DNA of 35,325 nucleotides from assembly GCA_020199995.1 (NCBI GenBank), contig JAIVJM010000047.1, forward strand, positions 1-35,325. Reading direction: 5' to 3'. Positions within the stretch are counted from its first letter, which is position 1, and every line of letters begins with the position of its first letter. The notes under the pieces were generated by a model. The model searched no databases. It was not told the DNA's origin and worked only from the letters and a program-made list of their open reading frames with translations. Made by a program: the position numbers and the translations under genes. The DNA is from Acidobacteriota bacterium (GTDB lineage: Bacteria; Acidobacteriota; Blastocatellia; Pyrinomonadales; Pyrinomonadaceae). Positions 24,982 to 33,047 of this stretch are shown here, piece by piece.

Positions 24982-26958
24982 ATGTTGTTTCGCCTGACAG
25001 ACATTCACAAATCCTACTCCGCGCATGACGTTCTGCGCGGCGCGTCTTTGCAGGTCAATCCGGGTGAGCACGTCGGTTTGGTGGGACGCAACGGCGCGGG
25101 CAAGACGACGCTCTTCAGACTGATCACGGGCGAAGAGTCGCCCGACCGTGGCGACGTTGTGCGCGCGCGCGGCCTCAATCTGGGCCTGCTCGAACAGCAT
25201 GTGGATTTCGAGCCGGGGACGACCGTCCACGAGGCGGCGCTGGCGGCCTTCAGCGAACTCCAGCGCATCGAGCACGAGATGCACGCGCTCGAACACAGGA
25301 TGGCGGAGGGCGGCGACGACCTCGACGCCGTGCTCGAACGCTACAGCGACCTGCAACACGAGTTCGAGCGTCTCGGCGGCTTCGAGTACGCCGCCAAAGC
25401 CGAGGCCATTCTTCAGGGGCTCGGCTTCGAGCGCGACACGTGGGCGACACCCTCCGAGATTCTTTCGGGCGGGCAGAAGAACCGGCTCGGACTCGCGCGC
25501 CTGTTGCTGGCGGAGCCCGACATTCTGCTCCTCGACGAGCCCACGAACCATCTCGACGTCGAGGCGGTCGAGTGGCTCGAAGAGTTCCTCGCCTCCTACC
25601 AGTCGGCCTATGTCATCGTCAGCCACGACCGCTACTTCCTCGACCGCGCCTGCACGCGCATCGTCGAGGTCGAGAACGGTCGTGCCACGAGCTACACGGG
25701 CAACTACTCGGCCTTTCTCGTCGAGCGTGACGAGCGGCGCGAGGCGCAACTGCGTGCCTACGAGAACCAGAAGCATCTCATTGCCAAGACCGAAGAGTTC
25801 ATCCGCCGCAACCTCGCCGGGCAGAAGACGAAGCAGGCCAAGTCGCGCCGCAAGATGCTCGAAAAGCTCGAACGCGTTGACGCTGTGCGCCCCGACCAGT
25901 CGTCGGGCGATTTCCGTCTCCAGAAGGTCGAGCGCGCCGGCACTTACGTTCTGACGGTTGACGAGGCGACGGTCGGCTATCCCGGCAACGTCCTCGCGCG
26001 CGACATCGCTTTTATCCTGCGGCGCGGCGAAGCCCTCGGCGTCATCGGCCCGAACGGGTCGGGGAAGACAACCTTCGTCAAGACCGTGCTCGGGAAAATC
26101 CCGACGCTCGGCGGCGAAGTGCGCTGGGGATCGAACGTCGTGACCGGATACTACGCGCAGCAGCTCGACGATCTCGACGACCGCAACGAGATCATCATGG
26201 AGCTCCGCCGCGTCGCGCCCTCTTCGGCGACCGCGGGCGAGCTGCGCTCGTTCCTCGCGAAGTTTCTCTTCACGGGCGACGACGTGTACAAGCACGTCGC
26301 AGACCTTTCGGGCGGCGAGAAGGGAAGGCTCGCGCTCGCCAAGCTCATCTACTCGCGCGTCAACGTGCTCGTTCTCGACGAGCCGACGAACCATCTCGAC
26401 ATCCCCTCGCGCGAGGCGCTGGAGGAGGCGCTCGATGCCTTCGAGGGCACGATCATCACCATCAGCCACGACCGCTACTTCCTCGACCGCATCGCGACGC
26501 AAATCCTCGCCCTCGACGGCGCGGGGCGCGCAGACCACTACGACGGCGACTACACCGGCTACCACGACTGGAAGGCCGCGCTTCGCGCCGCGGAGTCTAC
26601 GGGCAAGGCGACGGCTGCGAAGGCCGAGCAGGCGAAAGCCGTATCCGTCGAAGAGAAGGCCGCCGCTCCACGCCAGCCGGGCGGCGGACGCGGCTCGCAG
26701 GGGCGCGGCAATAAGGGGCGTGACGAAAAGGAAGCGAAGAAGAAGAAGGCCGCGCGCGCTCCGCAGCTTATCGAGGAGGAGATCGCCGGGGCCGAGAAGC
26801 ACCTCGCGGCGCTTGCCGAAGAGATGTCTTCGCCTGAAGCGGCGCGCGTCGCCGAAAAGATGGCGCGTCTGAACGAGGATTACCGGCAGACGGACGAACG
26901 CCTGCGCGTGCTCTATGAGGAGTGGGAGAGGGTCGCAGCCGAGGCGGCTAAAGCCTGA
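24982..26958 (+). CDS. ABC-F family ATPase
   Basis: A 658-residue soluble tandem ATPase that, as an ABC-F protein, is expected to act on the ribosome rather than as a transporter. ATG 24982 begins the family start MLFRLTDIHKSYSAHDVLRG; an upstream ATG at 24922 would add 20 residues overlapping the leader hairpin. Cassette 1: GRNGAGKTT, LSGGQKNRLGLARLLL, DILLLDEPTNHLD, SHDRYFLD. Cassette 2: GPNGSGKTT, LSGGEKGRLALAKLIY, VLVLDEPTNHLD, SHDRYFLD. The linker between them is charged (FIRRNLAGQKTKQAKSRRKM). The C-terminal 130 residues are a Lys/Ala-rich segment followed by a coiled coil, as in Uup/YheS-like members. There is no membrane domain. No antibiotic-resistance role can be inferred from sequence alone. 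Confidence 0.93.
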   Translation: MLFRLTDIHKSYSAHDVLRGASLQVNPGEHVGLVGRNGAGKTTLFRLITGEESPDRGDVVRARGLNLGLLEQHVDFEPGTTVHEAALAAFSELQRIEHEMHALEHRMAEGGDDLDAVLERYSDLQHEFERLGGFEYAAKAEAILQGLGFERDTWATPSEILSGGQKNRLGLARLLLAEPDILLLDEPTNHLDVEAVEWLEEFLASYQSAYVIVSHDRYFLDRACTRIVEVENGRATSYTGNYSAFLVERDERREAQLRAYENQKHLIAKTEEFIRRNLAGQKTKQAKSRRKMLEKLERVDAVRPDQSSGDFRLQKVERAGTYVLTVDEATVGYPGNVLARDIAFILRRGEALGVIGPNGSGKTTFVKTVLGKIPTLGGEVRWGSNVVTGYYAQQLDDLDDRNEIIMELRRVAPSSATAGELRSFLAKFLFTGDDVYKHVADLSGGEKGRLALAKLIYSRVNVLVLDEPTNHLDIPSREALEEALDAFEGTIITISHDRYFLDRIATQILALDGAGRADHYDGDYTGYHDWKAALRAAESTGKATAAKAEQAKAVSVEEKAAAPRQPGGGRGSQGRGNKGRDEKEAKKKKAARAPQLIEEEIAGAEKHLAALAEEMSSPEAARVAEKMARLNEDYRQTDERLRVLYEEWERVAAEAAKA

Positions 26959-26965
26959 AGACCGC

Positions 26966-27035
26966 GAGCAGAAAGCAGTGAGCAGTCGAGGCGGCTGGCC
27001 GGGCCTGTTTGCTTACTGCTCACTGCTTTCTGCTC
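26966..27035. repeat. perfect 21-bp word-palindrome between convergent genes
   Basis: The arms 26966-26986 and 27015-27035 are perfect 21-bp reverse complements built from the word AGCAGT(G/A), with a 28-nt loop. It lies between the ABC-F stop (26956-26958) and the stop of the minus-strand VWA gene (27038-27040), so it would form a hairpin in both transcripts and may end both. Confidence 0.85.
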
Positions 27036-27037
27036 AC

Positions 27038-28906
27038 TTATTTATTGACGAACGTGTAGCGAATCGTGCCTGTCACCATAACCGGCATGCCGGAGAGCCT
27101 CGCGGGTAAAAACTTCGCGAGCCGCGCGGCGCTCACCGCCGCCCCTTGCAGGAGCTGATGCCCGGACAGTGCGCGCGCCTCGATCACCTTGCCTTCTTCA
27201 TTAATCGTAACTTCGACGATCACCGTCCCCCAGGCGCCGAAGCTCCGTGCCCCCGACGGGTAAATCGGCTTGGGCAGGCTGAGGGCCTTTGTGTTGAGGA
27301 CGCCTCCGGAGACCGGCACGACGGGCCGCGCCTCTTCTTTCGTCGCACTCTCGGGAGACGCTTTCGCGGGCGTGCCTTGCTCGACCGTCCGGGGCGAAGG
27401 CGTCGGCGTCGCGGAGGGTGCGGGTGAAGGCGCGGGCGCAGTAGCGGCGCGGGTCGAGACTGCCGGCTCCTTTTCGGGAGTCACAATAACGGCGGCGACT
27501 TCGTTCGGAGGCACTGCCGCGCTCCGGTGCTCGTCCTCGTCCGGCCCAACAGGGCCGACCTTGCGGCCCGCGCCGGCATCCTCACTGACGCCCGCGCGAG
27601 AAGAGGCGACGCCCGTCGCCGTCCTCGCTTCGCCGACCTTAATGTTCAAGGAGTCTCGGAGTTGCGCGGTCTGTGGCGGCGCGGCGGCGGCGAATTCGGG
27701 CCGGCGGCCAGCGGCGGAAGCGTTCGGTGCCCGCGCGTCACCTCCGCCCGAAGTCGGCGGCGACTGGCCCTGCGCCGCGTCCGGGTAGAAACCCTTTCGC
27801 GTGCGCACGCGGGCGTGAGGGCGCGCCGGCACACGCAGCGAGATGAGGCGGAAGTATTTGTCTTTACGCTCGTCCTGTGGGTAATAGCTGAGCATGTACT
27901 GCTGCGAGATGTCGAGGGCAAGCTGCGTGAAGGCGGCGTCGAGCTCTTCAATCGAGCGCGGCGCGTAGACGGCCCCGCCCGTCTGCTCCGCGAGCTTCTG
28001 CATCAACTGCTCGGAGAAAGTATCGTGGAGGTTCGGGTCTTCGACCTGCCGCGTCTGCACGACGTAGACCTGACAGTCGGCGCGCAGCGTGCGGCGCAGC
28101 GCCTCGTCGAAGTTGATGTCGCTGACCGTGTCGGTGCCGTCCGAAACGAGCACGAGGACTTTGCGGCCCGGCAGGGGCCTGACGTATTCCGCGGCCTGCG
28201 CGAGCGAGTCGTAGAGCGCCGTCGCGCCCTCTGGGGGCGGGAAATGCTCGATGGTGTTGACGAGCCTCCGCACGTCGTTCGTCAAGGGCTGCGCGAGCGA
28301 CGGGACGGTCGAAATAGAGAAGACCGCCGCGCGGTCAATCGGGCGCACGAGCGATTGGAAGAAGCGCACGGCGGCCTGCTTCTCGAAGGCGCGCGCCGCC
28401 GAGAGGCTCGCGCTGTTGTCGAACAACATGGTGATGTTGACGGGCGTCTCGGCCCGGCTCAGGTCGCTGATCGGCTTCACCTCGCCGTCAACGCGCAGCT
28501 CGAAATCCTCCAGCTTCAAATCCGACATCGCCTTCCCGCGGTTGTCTACGACCGAAGCTGGCACGATGACGAGATTCGAGTTAACACGTACCACTTCGTC
28601 TTCGTCCACCTCTTCGGCGACCTCGGAGCCGGCGTTGGGCGCTGGCGAAGCTGCGGGGGGATTCTGTTTGACCGTCCGTGGTCGGACGTTCGGATTCTGC
28701 GCGGGTTGCACGGACTGCGGCGCGGCTGTCGCTGAAAGGAAGAACGAGGCGGCGAGCAGCAGGCAGAAGTGCGCCGTCAAGAGTGGAGCCAAAATTCTGT
28801 GACGTCTTATCCCTCGGAGAAGTGGGAAGAGTGTCCGTCGCGGAGGATTCTTCGTGGACAAGTTGCTCGGTCTCCCGGATTGTTCTGTCGTTCTAGAGGG
28901 TGACAA
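27038..28906 (-). CDS. VWFA-related protein with C-terminal TonB domain
   Basis: A 622-residue fusion. Residues about 38-62 are a hydrophobic signal/anchor (PLLTAHFCLLLAASFFLSAT). Residues about 105-370 match the VWFA-related domain common in Acidobacteria: LKLEDFELRVDGEVKPI, then a VWA fold with MIDAS motif DNSAS (Asp163, Ser165, Ser167), GATALYD and VSDGTDTVSD. Residues about 380-525 are a low-complexity Ala/Pro/Thr-rich linker. Residues 531-622 are a TonB-type C-terminal domain (PVSGGVLNTKALSLPKPIYP) closely matching that of TonB at 16394. The start is uncertain: the outermost is a TTG at 28906, while a TTG at 28792 would place the hydrophobic segment at the very N-terminus. A metal-dependent adhesion module tied to a TonB-like end suggests an envelope-spanning role. 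Transport partners are not adjacent. Confidence 0.85.
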   Translation of the reverse strand: MSPSRTTEQSGRPSNLSTKNPPRRTLFPLLRGIRRHRILAPLLTAHFCLLLAASFFLSATAAPQSVQPAQNPNVRPRTVKQNPPAASPAPNAGSEVAEEVDEDEVVRVNSNLVIVPASVVDNRGKAMSDLKLEDFELRVDGEVKPISDLSRAETPVNITMLFDNSASLSAARAFEKQAAVRFFQSLVRPIDRAAVFSISTVPSLAQPLTNDVRRLVNTIEHFPPPEGATALYDSLAQAAEYVRPLPGRKVLVLVSDGTDTVSDINFDEALRRTLRADCQVYVVQTRQVEDPNLHDTFSEQLMQKLAEQTGGAVYAPRSIEELDAAFTQLALDISQQYMLSYYPQDERKDKYFRLISLRVPARPHARVRTRKGFYPDAAQGQSPPTSGGGDARAPNASAAGRRPEFAAAAPPQTAQLRDSLNIKVGEARTATGVASSRAGVSEDAGAGRKVGPVGPDEDEHRSAAVPPNEVAAVIVTPEKEPAVSTRAATAPAPSPAPSATPTPSPRTVEQGTPAKASPESATKEEARPVVPVSGGVLNTKALSLPKPIYPSGARSFGAWGTVIVEVTINEEGKVIEARALSGHQLLQGAAVSAARLAKFLPARLSGMPVMVTGTIRYTFVNK

Positions 28907-29129
28907 GTGCGCGCGGGTGCGGCGCTTGTGCTCTGTCTGAAAAGGCTGCGGGCGCGGAAAAATCAGGGCACGGCGTCGAGGGCCGACCGGACGGAAAAGC
29001 CTGTTGTTTCGAGCTCTCCCGGACTTCGCGGCGAGTGGCCCCGCCCGTCGGCGAATATGCTAACACTTCTCCGGCTATTTCCTCTAGCCCGTCTTTCTGG
29101 AAGCGGCGGCGGCCCACGGCGCGCGTCAC

Positions 29130-29159
29130 TTGACACAGACGTAAGCCGTTTGCTAACTT
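29130..29159 (+). promoter_or_regulatory. promoter for tRNA-Val
   Basis: TTGACA (29130-29135), 18 nt, TAACTT (29154-29159); transcription would begin near 29166, about 33 nt before the tRNA. A small hairpin with six T (29167-29188) lies between promoter and tRNA. Confidence 0.55.
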
Positions 29160-29198
29160 AGCCTTCCGCTTTTCGGTAAGCGTTTTTTGATAGTTTTT

Positions 29199-29274
<76 letters not shown>

Positions 29275-29423
29275 CTTTCACACTTTCGGCAGGAAGCTCC
29301 GGAAGACCTTTGCCACTCATGTTGACTCTGACTCGAACGCGATTTCGATTCTAAGCAACACGCGACCCGCGCCAAGAGCGGGCCGCGCGGCGAGGGCGCT
29401 TCTGCCGGATCAGATCAGTTTAA

Positions 29424-31331
29424 GTTTCGCCCCTGCATACGCGGGCGACACTGGCGGCGAAGGTCAACGGGCGCGAAGTTGACCTCGCGTACCGGCTCGC
29501 CGAAACGGACGCTAACGGCGAGCCCGTCCGCATCGAACCGGTCCTCCCGCAGACCCTCGACGGCCTCGACGTCATTCGCCACTCGGCGGCGCACCTTCTG
29601 GCCGCCGCCGTGCTCGACCTCTTCCCCGGCACGCAGCTCGGCATCGGCCCGGCGCTTTTGGAAGACCCGCGCTACGGCTTCTTCTACGACCTCATCGCGC
29701 CGCGCATCCTCAGCGACGAAGACCTGCCCGTCATCGAGAAGCGCATGAGGGAGATCGCCAAGCGCAATCTCGCCTATCGCCGCGAGGACATCACGAAGTC
29801 GGAAGCGTTGCGCATCTTTGCGGAGCGCGAAGAACCCCTCAAATGCGAGCTGGTCGAAGACAAAGGCGGCGAAGTGGTGAGCGTCTATTACATTGACGGC
29901 TCGCCGTTCATAGACTTCTGTCTCGGCCCGCACGTGCCGAACACGAACCGCCTCAAGGCGTTCAAGCTGCTCACGCTCTCGGGCGCATACTGGATGGGCG
30001 ACTCAGAGCGCACGCAGATGCAGCGCATCTACGGCACGGCCTTCGCCACGCAGGAAGAGCTGGATGCGTGGGTCAAGCAGCGCGAAGAGGCCGAGCGGCG
30101 CGACCATCGCCGGCTCGGGAAAGAACTCGACCTCTTCTCGATTCAGGAGCAGTACGGGCAGGGATTGATCTTCTGGCATCCGAAGGGCGGCGCAATCCGC
30201 AAGGAGATGGAAGATTACCTGCGCGGCGAGCTGGTGCGCCGCGGCTACGGCATGGTCTACACGCCGCACATCGCGAAGCGCGAGTTGTGGCAGGTGAGCG
30301 GGCACGAGGAGAACTACGCCGACTCGATGTTCTCGCCGACCGAGATAGAAGAGACGGAGTTTCGCCTGAAGCCGATGAACTGCCCGTTCCACATCGGCAT
30401 CTATAAATCTGCGCAGCACTCTTACCGCGACCTTCCGCTCCGCTTCGCGGAACTCGGCACGTGCTACCGCGCGGAACTTTCAGGAACGCTGCACGGACTG
30501 ATGCGCACGCGCGGGTTTACGCAGGACGACGCGCACATCTTCTGCACGCCCGAGACGGTCAAGGGCGAGATTATGGACTGCGTGGATTTCGCTTACGAAG
30601 TGCTGCGGACCTTCGGCTTCGAGAAGTTCAAAGTCGAACTGTCGGTCAAGGGCGGCGACACGAGCAAGGGTTATCTCGGCTCCGACGAAGACTGGGCCCG
30701 CGCCGAGTCCGCCCTCACGGACGCCCTCAACGAGCGCGGGATTCCATTCGAGAGGATGGAGGGCGAAGCCGCATTTTACGGGCCGAAGATCGACATCAAG
30801 GTCGAGGACGCCATCGGTCGCCTCTGGCAGTTGACGACGGTGCAGTTCGACTTCAATTTGCCCGAGCGTTTCGAGCTTGAGTACATCGGCGAGGACAACA
30901 AGGCACACCGTCCCGTGATGGTTCACCGCGCGCTGTTCGGCTCGGTCGAGCGGTTCTTCGGCGTGCTCGTCGAGCATTACGCGGGGGCCTTTCCCCTTTG
31001 GCTCGCGCCTGTGCAGGTCGCGGTGCTGCCGATCACGGATCGCGTCAACGACTATGCACGGACAATCGCGAACGAGCTGCGCGCGGCGGGCATGCGCGTC
31101 GAGGCCAACGTCCGCAGCGAAAAGATCGGCGCGAAGATTCGCGACGCGCAGTTGCAGAAAATTCCTTTCATGCTCGTCCTCGGCGACCGCGAGATGGAAG
31201 AGGGTAAAGTCGCCGTGCGTGAACGCTCAAGAGGTGACATCGGCGTGATGTCGCTCGCGGAGTTCAGGGAGATGGCGCGCCGCCTCGTCGAATCGCGCGC
31301 GCTCGTCAACACGGACGAGTCCGGGGTCTGA
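29424..31331 (+). CDS. thrS: threonyl-tRNA synthetase, 5' end broken
   Basis: ThrRS charges and proofreads tRNA-Thr. The frame is open from 29424, after a TAA at 29421-29423, and from [20 protein letters not shown] onward matches ThrRS. But it contains no ATG/GTG/TTG before GTG 29610, which lies inside the editing domain. In another frame, 29405-29428 reads PDQISLSF, a typical ThrRS beginning, headed by a CTG behind GAGGG. So most of the TGS domain and the frame appear lost around 29429-29440. The rest is complete: editing residues RHSAAHLL and FCLGPHVP; class II catalytic core with zinc ligand Cys in [10 protein letters not shown]; motif 2 [20 protein letters not shown] then DDAHIF; motif 3 [20 protein letters not shown]; and the anticodon-binding domain. 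The TGS domain is dispensable in some ThrRS, but the start problem remains. First gene of the thrS-pheT cluster. Confidence 0.88.
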   Translation, partial: VSPLHTRATLAAKVNGREVDLAYRLAETDANGEPVRIEPVLPQTLDGLDVIRHSAAHLLAAAVLDLFPGTQLGIGPALLEDPRYGFFYDLIAPRILSDEDLPVIEKRMREIAKRNLAYRREDITKSEALRIFAEREEPLKCELVEDKGGEVVSVYYIDGSPFIDFCLGPHVPNTNRLKAFKLLTLSGAYWMGDSERTQMQRIYGTAFATQEELDAWVKQREEAERRDHRRLGKELDLFSIQEQYGQGLIFWHPKGGAIRKEMEDYLRGELVRRGYGMVYTPHIAKRELWQVSGHEENYADSMFSPTEIEETEFRLKPMNCPFHIGIYKSAQHSYRDLPLRFAELGTCYRAELSGTLHGLMRTRGFTQDDAHIFCTPETVKGEIMDCVDFAYEVLRTFGFEKFKVELSVKGGDTSKGYLGSDEDWARAESALTDALNERGIPFERMEGEAAFYGPKIDIKVEDAIGRLWQLTTVQFDFNLPERFELEYIGEDNKAHRPVMVHRALFGSVERFFGVLVEHYAGAFPLWLAPVQVAVLPITDRVNDYARTIANELRAAGMRVEANVRSEKIGAKIRDAQLQKIPFMLVLGDREMEEGKVAVRERSRGDIGVMSLAEFREMARRLVESRALVNTDESGV

Positions 31332-31335
31332 AGTT

Positions 31336-31408
31336 CGGAGTCCGGAGCCGGAAAAGCAGACCGCTTTTCTGTCATGCTCCGGACTCCGAGACTCCGGACT
31401 CCGAGACT
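31336..31408. repeat. word-palindrome between thrS and infC
   Basis: CGGAGTCCGGAGC (31336-31348) pairs perfectly with 31376-31388, and inside it GAAAAGC (31351-31357) pairs with GCTTTTC (31363-31369). Further copies of ACTCCGGACTCCGAG continue to 31408. It begins five bases after the thrS stop. Confidence 0.75.
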
Positions 31409-31429
31409 CTTAACTGAGGAGGTGAGGAT

Positions 31430-32242
31430 ATCGCAGGCTTTCGAGGTCGTGGACAGCGCCCGGACAACCGTCGCGCTCCAGCCACGCGCATCAATGAACG
31501 AATCCGCGTGCCGGAAGTGCGCGTGATCGCGGACGACGGCGAGCAGCTCGGCATCATGAGCACGCGCGATGCGGTGAAGAGGGCGCGCGAGCAGGGACTC
31601 GATCTGGTCGAGGTCGCCGCCACCGCCGACCCGCCCGTCTGTCGCATCATCGACTTCGGCAAGTTTCAGTATGAGACGAAGAAGAAGGCGAACGAGGCGA
31701 AGAAGAAGCAGGTCATCATCGTCGTCAAGGAGGTCAAGTTTCGTCCGGGCACGGACGAGCACGACTACCAGTTCAAGATGAAGCACGCGCGGCAGTGGCT
31801 GGGCGAGGGCGACAAGGTGAAGGCCACGATCTTCTTCCGCGGTCGCGAAATCACGCACCGCGAGCTGGGCGCGCAACTCCTCGAAAAGCTCGAACAAGAC
31901 CTGGCCGACATGGGCGAAGTCGAAGCGCGCCCGCGCATGGAAGGGAACCAGATGTTCCTCATCTTCCAGCCAAAGAAGCACAAGTCAGCGGCCAAGCCCG
32001 AAGGCGCGAAGCCTCCGAGCCCGAAGCCTGAAGCCGCAAAGCCTGAAGCCGCGAAGCCCGAAGTAGCGAAGCCCGAAGTAGCGAAGCCTGTGGTTGCGAA
32101 GCCCGAGCCAACGAAAGCGGAGCCCGCGAAGCCGGAAGCCGCGAAGCCGGAAGCCGCGAAGCCGGAAGCCGCGAAAGCCGAGGGCGGCATCATGCAGGGG
32201 CCGCCCGTGCCGCCGGGAACCGGCGGTCAGGTCGAGCAATAG
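31430..32242 (+). CDS. infC: translation initiation factor IF-3 with AUC start and KPEAA-repeat tail
   Basis: IF3 checks start-codon pairing and keeps the subunits apart. Conserved sequence begins well upstream of the first GTG (31508): [12 protein letters not shown], then [14 protein letters not shown]. In this frame a TGA at 31415-31417 is followed by AGGAGGTGAGG (31417-31427) and then ATC at 31430, so the start is AUC (270 residues). Rare AUU/AUC starts are the known basis of IF3 autoregulation, and an AUC start has been reported in Myxococcus. The N domain, linker ([14 protein letters not shown]) and C domain ([39 protein letters not shown]) are complete. After the normal end come about 80 residues of Lys-Pro-Glu-Ala-Ala repeats and a Pro/Gly tail, which is unusual. 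Second gene of the cluster. Confidence 0.93.
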   Translation: MAGFRGRGQRPDNRRAPATRINERIRVPEVRVIADDGEQLGIMSTRDAVKRAREQGLDLVEVAATADPPVCRIIDFGKFQYETKKKANEAKKKQVIIVVKEVKFRPGTDEHDYQFKMKHARQWLGEGDKVKATIFFRGREITHRELGAQLLEKLEQDLADMGEVEARPRMEGNQMFLIFQPKKHKSAAKPEGAKPPSPKPEAAKPEAAKPEVAKPEVAKPVVAKPEPTKAEPAKPEAAKPEAAKPEAAKAEGGIMQGPPVPPGTGGQVEQ

Positions 32243-32248
32243 ACATCG

Positions 32249-32316
32249 GTTTTCAGTCTTCGGCTTCAAACGGAGCGAAAGTTTTATCTGAAAACTGGAA
32301 ACTAAAAACTGAAAAC
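32249..32316. repeat. word-palindrome between infC and rpmI
   Basis: GTTTTCAGT (32249-32257) pairs with ACTGAAAAC (32308-32316); CTGAAAACT at 32288-32296 offers an alternative partner. The right side repeats the word GAAAACT with variants. The loop contains no recognisable feature. Confidence 0.65.
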
Positions 32317-32333
32317 TTACGAGAGAGGTCATC

Positions 32334-32537
32334 ATGCCGAAATTGAAATCACATAAGGGAGCGCAAAAACGTTTCCGCACGACCGCGACGGGGAAGGTCA
32401 AGCGTGGCCACTCGCATGCGCGCCACATCCTGACGAAGAAGACGGCCAAGCGGAAGCGATTCCTCGACGTGGACGTGCTCGTCTCCGAGTCGGACGAGAA
32501 CCGCATCAAGCAGATGCTGCCCTACGGGCGAAGCTAA
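32334..32537 (+). CDS. rpmI: 50S ribosomal protein L35
   Basis: 67 residues with the L35 hallmark [20 protein letters not shown] and [18 protein letters not shown] 32334 follows GAGAGAGG. It lies in its conserved place between infC and rplT, flanked on both sides by word-palindromes. Confidence 0.96.
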   Translation: MPKLKSHKGAQKRFRTTATGKVKRGHSHARHILTKKTAKRKRFLDVDVLVSESDENRIKQMLPYGRS

Positions 32538-32542
32538 AGGAT

Positions 32543-32616
32543 AGTGAGCAGTAAGCAGTAAGCAGTGAGCAGTAGAATTGCTTTTACTGCTTGCAGCTCA
32601 CCGCTTACCGCTTACT
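32543..32616. repeat. word-palindrome between rpmI and rplT
   Basis: A 31-nt left arm (32543-32573), a near-tandem series of AGCAGTA/AGCAGTG, faces a 31-nt right arm (32586-32616) of the complementary word. They match at 24 of 31 positions and most mismatches are transitions. The 12-nt loop is AGAATTGCTTTT. Confidence 0.7.
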
Positions 32617-32636
32617 TATAAGAAGGGAGTTTAATT

Positions 32637-33017
32637 ATGCCGAGGGCAAAACGTGGGCCGAAGCGCACCGAGAGGCGCAAGAAGATACTTGAATTAGCAA
32701 AAGGTTATCGCGGGACGAAGTCGAAGCTGTTTCGCTCGGCCAAGGAGTCCGTCGAGCGCGGGTTGAAGTTCGCCTACACGGGACGCAAGCTGAAGAAGCG
32801 CGACTTCCGCAGCCTGTGGATCGTCCGCATCGGCGCGGCGGCGCGCATCAACGGACTGAACTACTCGCAATTCATGCACGGGCTCGGACTGGCGGGCATC
32901 GAGCTCGACCGCAAGTCGCTCGCAGACCTCGCCGCCAACTCGCCGGAAGCGTTCGCGGAGCTGGCCGGGCAGGCGCGGAGCGCCATCGAGAACAGACAGC
33001 CGCAGCCGACTGCCTGA
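32637..33017 (+). CDS. rplT: 50S ribosomal protein L20
   Basis: 126 residues: [60 protein letters not shown] then NYSQFMHGL, the standard L20 sequence with a short extra C-terminus (ENRQPQPTA). AGAAGGGAG precedes ATG 32637. L20 binds 23S rRNA early in 50S assembly and represses its own operon in several bacteria; no leader mimic is evident here. Confidence 0.96.
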   Translation: MPRAKRGPKRTERRKKILELAKGYRGTKSKLFRSAKESVERGLKFAYTGRKLKKRDFRSLWIVRIGAAARINGLNYSQFMHGLGLAGIELDRKSLADLAANSPEAFAELAGQARSAIENRQPQPTA

Positions 33018-33047
33018 CGATTAAGTTAAACACTTGCGAGGACTCTG

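Noticed and set aside
24955-26802. 615-codon minus-strand open frame opposite the ABC-F gene
   Set aside because: It mirrors the third-position GC bias of a clearly functional gene and has no recognisable motifs; antisense shadow.
27527-28735. 402-codon plus-strand open frame opposite the VWA-TonB gene
   Set aside because: The minus-strand product has clear VWA and TonB domains; the plus-strand frame is an Arg/Glu-rich shadow.
29317-29400. T-box-like leader for thrS
   Set aside because: Only a short CCCGC/GCGGG stem is present; no T-box core or specifier loop could be recognised.
32000-32190. Tandem DNA repeat as a separate repeat element
   Set aside because: It is in frame within infC and encodes KPEAA units; better treated as a protein tail.
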